From Thermoanaerobaculia bacterium (GTDB taxonomy: Bacteria; Acidobacteriota; Thermoanaerobaculia; Multivoradales; J023), in the NCBI GenBank assembly GCA_030431255.1, contig JAUIJL010000007.1:248001-312000 (forward strand): a DNA stretch of 64,000 nucleotides, written 5' to 3'. Under the pieces are notes generated by a model. It did no database searches. It saw only the letters and a list, made by a program, of their open reading frames with translations, and was not told the DNA's origin. The first letter of the stretch is position 1, and every line of letters begins with the position of its first letter. This document shows positions 60,541 through 64,000 of this stretch, in pieces. A program made the position numbers and the translations under genes.

Positions 60541-62181
60541 ATGGACCCATTGAATATCTGCTTTGTCGCTTCCGAGGTCGTGCCCTTCGCCAAAACCGGC
60601 GGTTTGGCGGACGTCGCCAGTGCCCTGCCGGCCGCCCTCGGTCGACGCGGTCACGACGTGCGGGTTTTCATGCCTCTCTACTCGACGATCGACTTTTCTC
60701 AGCACCATCCCGTGCCGGTGGATTTTCTCCACCACGTGCCCGTGGACTTGGGCGGCCAGATCTTTCATTTCTCGGTATTTACCTGCAAATTGCCGGGCTC
60801 CCAAGGTCCCGACCCGGGGGCTCCTCAGGCCTCCCCGGCTGAATCCGAAGCCAAGGCCGCGGATCCCGCGCCCAAAAAGAAGATCCGCAAAGGCAAGAAG
60901 GGCTCGACATCCAAGGCTACCGAGGCGCCCGCACCGACAACGCCCGACGGCGACTCAGCCGACTCAGCGGCCGACGACGGCGTCGACGTCTACTTCATCG
61001 GCTGTCCACCCCTCTTCGATCGGGAATCGATCTACACCGGCCAATGGGACGATCACCTGCGTTTCGCCATGCTCTCCCAGGCGGCGCTCAAGTGCTGCCA
61101 GCACATGGGCTGGGCGCCGGACATCGTGCACTGCAACGATTGGCACACCGCGCTGATCCCCCTCTACCTGAAGACCCTCTTCGCTTGGGATCAGAATATT
61201 TTCGGTCGCGCCCATTCCGTGCTGACGATTCACAATCTGGCCTATTCCGGCAGCTTTCCCGCCGATGTGGTGGGCAATTTGGGCCTCGCCAACTTCAGCC
61301 ATTTGCTGCATCAAGACCACCTCTCCCAGGGAGCGGTCAGCCTATTGGAGACCGGCATCCTGCACGCGGATGTGGTGACCACGGTGTCTCGAACCTACGC
61401 TCGGGAAATCCAAACCCCGACCTACGGCCACGGCATGGACGAGCTCCTCCGGCGGCGCTCCGAATCGGTGGTCGGCATCGTCAACGGTGTCGACTACGGC
61501 GTGTGGAATCCGGCGGTCGACCCTCATATCCCACGCCAGTACGGCCCCGAGGATATGACCGAAGGCAAAGCCGAATGCCGCGCCCAGCTTTTGGCGCAAA
61601 CCGGCTTGCCCGACGACCCGTCGGCGCCGGTGCTCGGCATCGTGTCGCGATTGACGGCCCAGAAGGGCTTCGAAATCACCCACGAGGCCTTGACTCAAGC
61701 CTTGCGCTATCTCAACGTCCGTCTGGTGGTCTTGGGCAGCGGCGAGTCGTCCCTCGAAGAGCACTTCCATTGGCTGCAACGGACCTTCCCCCGCAAAGTG
61801 TGCTTCTATCGCGGATTCAGCAATCCCTTGGCCCATATGATCGAGGCCGGGGCCGACATCTTCATCATGCCGTCCCGCTTCGAGCCCTGCGGCCTCAATC
61901 AGATGTACAGCTTGAAATACGGCACCATTCCCCTGGTACGGCGCACCGGCGGTCTGGCGGATACCGTCGAGCTCTTCGATCCGGAAACCGGCCGGGGCAA
62001 CGGCGTTATTTTCGACCACTACGACAGCACCGCTTTCAGCTGGGGCCTCAAGACCGCCCTGAGCATCTGGCAAGACCCACGCCTCCGCCGGCAAATCCGC
62101 GCCAACGCCATGGCCGCGGATTGGTCGTGGCACCGACAGAGCGCCCAATACGAGTCTCTGTATCGCGCGGTGATCCGCTAG
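60541..62181 (+). CDS. glgA: Glycogen synthase with a low-complexity insertion
   Basis: 546 residues, about 70 longer than usual. It transfers glucose from ADP-glucose to the growing alpha-1,4-glucan (GT5 family). KTGGLADVASALP (about 15-27) binds ADP-glucose, HCNDWHTALIPLYLK is the next conserved block, and the C-terminal half has SRLTAQKGFE and PSRFEPCGLNQMYSLKYGTIP. Between about residues 88 and 150 there is a Lys-, Ala-, Pro- and Ser-rich stretch (KKKIRKGKKGSTSKATEAP...) not found in standard GlgA, sitting in the N-terminal Rossmann domain. It would form a flexible surface loop. Confidence 0.94.
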   Translation: MDPLNICFVASEVVPFAKTGGLADVASALPAALGRRGHDVRVFMPLYSTIDFSQHHPVPVDFLHHVPVDLGGQIFHFSVFTCKLPGSQGPDPGAPQASPAESEAKAADPAPKKKIRKGKKGSTSKATEAPAPTTPDGDSADSAADDGVDVYFIGCPPLFDRESIYTGQWDDHLRFAMLSQAALKCCQHMGWAPDIVHCNDWHTALIPLYLKTLFAWDQNIFGRAHSVLTIHNLAYSGSFPADVVGNLGLANFSHLLHQDHLSQGAVSLLETGILHADVVTTVSRTYAREIQTPTYGHGMDELLRRRSESVVGIVNGVDYGVWNPAVDPHIPRQYGPEDMTEGKAECRAQLLAQTGLPDDPSAPVLGIVSRLTAQKGFEITHEALTQALRYLNVRLVVLGSGESSLEEHFHWLQRTFPRKVCFYRGFSNPLAHMIEAGADIFIMPSRFEPCGLNQMYSLKYGTIPLVRRTGGLADTVELFDPETGRGNGVIFDHYDSTAFSWGLKTALSIWQDPRLRRQIRANAMAADWSWHRQSAQYESLYRAVIR

Positions 62182-62759
62182 CCCGGCCCCGCCCGAGCCG
62201 AAACATCAAATCTCAGCTGTTGGGCTCGAGATCGAATCCCCATGCGCCGTCGAGGCCCGACTCGAGCTCGGTGCCCCATGAGCCGTCCTTCGACGCCTTC
62301 GGCACCTCGTCGTGGGTTTGAGCCGGTGTACCGCTACGTGTCTCGGTGAGTCTCGATGTTGGCCGTATTTCTTCGGAATGGAGCATGAATAGGCAGAGAC
62401 TCTGACATCGCGGCGGGACCGGCTCAATGTTTCTGAAGTGTCCTAAGTATCTACTATTGGCAGCTCCAATCTCATCTTAGAAAGATTAAATACATTTTTG
62501 AGCGAGATTCAGTAGCTTATTGCTCACCCATACATGCAATGCCGCTTCTCCGGCCATATTTGCGTCACATACAGAGTGAACTTCGTCAGAAATCATCGAT
62601 TCTGTGCCGACACGTCCAAACGGAAAAAATGAGAATATCTCCAAGCAAGAAGATCCCGAAAAGGTTTGTCGTCGTCGGCTCGGATCGCGGCGCGTTGTCG
62701 GCTCGGGATTCGGGTCAAAGCAAGGTTTGGTCAGCCGAACCGCAACAGGACGCACCCCC
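62182..62759. other. Intergenic region between glgA and the winged-helix regulator
   Basis: 578 bases. The first 205 carry the small minus-strand ORF listed separately. The part from about 62440 to 62600 is AT-richer than the surroundings and probably holds the regulator's promoter. No clear -35/-10 pair was found. Confidence 0.4.
62213..62386 (-). CDS. 57-residue ORF with two 12-residue tandem repeats at its C-terminus
   Basis: Starts MLHSEEIRPT, with a polar N-terminal part (about 33 residues, Thr/Glu/Arg-rich), and ends with the repeats KDGSWGTELESG and LDGAWGFDLEPN plus Ser. The underlying DNA repeats with a 36-bp period, with changes at several codons. The layout, a leader plus repeated Trp/acidic core, resembles precursors of ribosomally made modified peptides. 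There is no convincing ribosome-binding site. The ORF is short, so chance is possible. Confidence 0.35.
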   Translation of the reverse strand: MLHSEEIRPTSRLTETRSGTPAQTHDEVPKASKDGSWGTELESGLDGAWGFDLEPNS

Positions 62760-63707
62760 ATGCATGGAGATCCATCGTTCGGCGGAGAGCCGGCGGACCC
62801 TTCGAATTTCCCGCACACCGGAAGGGCGGCGAAATTCGGCGATTTCGAGCTGGACTTCGGAAGCCGAGAGCTGCGTCGAGACGGCCGGGCCGTCGCCATT
62901 CCTCCGCAGCCGCTCTTTCTCTTGATGCTGCTGGTGTCCCGTGCCGGTCATGTCGTCGATCGCAACACCATCCAGGACTGTTTGTGGGGAGAGCACCCCC
63001 CTTCCGACGTCGACCGTAGCCTGAACCACGTCATCCGAAAATTGCGGGCCATCCTCCGTGACGACGCCCGCGATGCCGCCATGATCCGCACGGTCCACCG
63101 TCGTGGTTATCGGTTCGTGCATCCTGTCGAGTGGCTGACGAAAACCGAGCGGGCACGCCTGGAAGGCCCTGCTCAATCCTTCTTCTCCGCTTCCTCCGCC
63201 CCCCTCCCCAGTCGGTCTCAACCCGGTGTGGACATGGCCTTTTTTTGCCGTCCAGCTTCAGATGGGCAGCAAGAGCCGGTTTTGGAGCTGACCCTCGCGA
63301 ATCTGAGCGAAAGCGCCGACGATTCGGCGTGGCCGCCCTTGGCCGAGGGGGCCCGGGAGGAGCTGGCGACCCTCTTGGTCGGCCTTTCCTCCACCTTGGG
63401 GCTGAGGGTAGTCGACGGTCCCGGCGAGGCTGGATCCTCGGGCTCCGAAGCCATCTCGAACGCAAGCTGTCTCCGCCTCGAGCTCCGGGGCTCCATCCGC
63501 CGCGTGGCCCAGCGGGCCCGTTGCCATCTACGCCTCATCTCGGTCCGTGATCGGGTCTTGGTCGCCGCGGTGGTCTTCGAGCTGGAGGTCACCAGCGTGT
63601 TCCCCCTGCAACGTCGAATTGCCGAGCTGGCGGTGGATCGTCTGATCCGGCCGATGCACGGGATCACCACAGAGTCGAATTCGGTGCTCGAGAGCCGCAA
63701 GGCGTAG
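62760..63707 (+). CDS. CadC/OmpR-type winged-helix regulator
   Basis: 315 residues from the ATG with AGGA nine bases upstream. An earlier in-frame ATG gives an unlikely Arg-rich extension. The DNA-binding domain (about 24-120) shows FGDFELDFGSRELRRDGR, PPQPLFLLMLLVSRAGHVV, and DRSLNHVIRKLRAIL with RTVHRRGYRFV as recognition helix and wing. After a Ser-rich linker, a domain (about 160-305) with LRLELRGSIRRVAQRARCHLRLI and LQRRIAELAVDRLI resembles the FlgO/TolB-N-like domain often fused to such regulators. No membrane helix, so probably cytoplasmic. No acceptor receiver domain. Target unknown; nearest genes are glgA and the small ORF. Confidence 0.85.
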   Translation: MHGDPSFGGEPADPSNFPHTGRAAKFGDFELDFGSRELRRDGRAVAIPPQPLFLLMLLVSRAGHVVDRNTIQDCLWGEHPPSDVDRSLNHVIRKLRAILRDDARDAAMIRTVHRRGYRFVHPVEWLTKTERARLEGPAQSFFSASSAPLPSRSQPGVDMAFFCRPASDGQQEPVLELTLANLSESADDSAWPPLAEGAREELATLLVGLSSTLGLRVVDGPGEAGSSGSEAISNASCLRLELRGSIRRVAQRARCHLRLISVRDRVLVAAVVFELEVTSVFPLQRRIAELAVDRLIRPMHGITTESNSVLESRKA

Positions 63708-64000
63708 GACGCCACCCATCCGTCGACCGATATCGGCGTTACATACCGGCGTTACATGCCGGCCGCTTGTGGGAGAGATCTCCTTTAAGTAAAGATTTCT
63801 GATTCCGGCGCCGAGGCGACGCTTCGAAAGAGAGCAACTCTTTCTGTATGGCGAAAATATTTCTAAACGGATCGCCTCGGCGCACACTGAAGATCTGCGG
63901 CTACCAGCTGGAATCTTCTGAAATCCGTGTATCGCTTGCTCCTAGTGCAACTTAGCAGAGCTCCGAAAACTGATCGACACGGGTTTTCTAGAAGCTCTCT

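Noticed and set aside
1-64000. CRISPR array
   Set aside because: No set of regularly spaced identical repeats; the repeat clusters at 16763, 39296 and 54407 have no spacers of constant length and no cas genes.

Overview
The window looks like chromosome of a GC-rich member of the Acidobacteriota, possibly the Thermoanaerobaculia side. This rests on gene content, not on a marker gene: two FtsX-type permeases of the acidobacterial ADOP kind (one coupled to a PadR regulator), an ECF sigma factor of the type paired with Ser/Thr kinase-TPR proteins, many secreted propeller, FN3 and metalloprotease proteins, and a metalloprotease with twin C-terminal domains that I associate with this group. No rRNA or ribosomal protein gene is present to settle it.

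Layout. 1-9 kb (minus strand): an outer-membrane-type protein cut by the window edge, then a metabolic block with a lysine-ketoglutarate-reductase-like protein, a thiolase, a TlpA-like lipoprotein, an acyl-CoA dehydrogenase and threonine aldolase. 9-21 kb: tRNA-Arg(UCG), an orphan antitoxin-like gene, an ECF sigma/Ser-Thr kinase-TPR pair, two secreted proteins, a CPBP protease/nucleotidyltransferase pair, a PadR-ADOP unit with a clear operator, and an SGNH hydrolase.

21.5-30.1 kb is an 8.5-kb integrative element inside a tRNA-Arg(ACG) gene, bounded by a perfect 50-bp direct repeat. The intact tRNA is at the right end and its displaced 3' half, still followed by the presumed original host terminator, is at the left end. 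The element has lower GC than its surroundings. It carries a tyrosine integrase, a structured non-coding segment, a three-gene cassette ending in a DUF4407 membrane/coiled-coil protein, a large serine recombinase with a 47-residue companion ORF, and three small minus-strand ORFs. A run of ten G sits in the ribosome-binding region of the DUF4407 gene, inside a 12-codon mini-ORF that ends on its start codon. This arrangement could make the gene phase-variable. The cassette is my best candidate for an undescribed system, perhaps in phage defence or element competition, but its function is inference only.

30-54 kb returns to host genes: thiG, a CPA1 antiporter, an unusual repeat protein, an alkyltransferase-like protein, a secreted zincin, an HTH-TPR regulator, gcvP, a hybrid two-component sensor, an APH-type kinase resembling the kinase half of ACAD10/11 (an ACAD lies at 6.5 kb), a YdcF protein, a secreted pyrophosphatase, an Rhs remnant, a PQQ-propeller lipoprotein and a second ADOP permease.

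54-64 kb holds a flavin-dependent halogenase-like gene tail to tail with two tandem ATP-grasp ligases of identical length (a possible small biosynthetic locus), then glgC and glgA for glycogen, a 57-codon ORF with two 12-residue repeats on the opposite strand, and a CadC-like winged-helix regulator.
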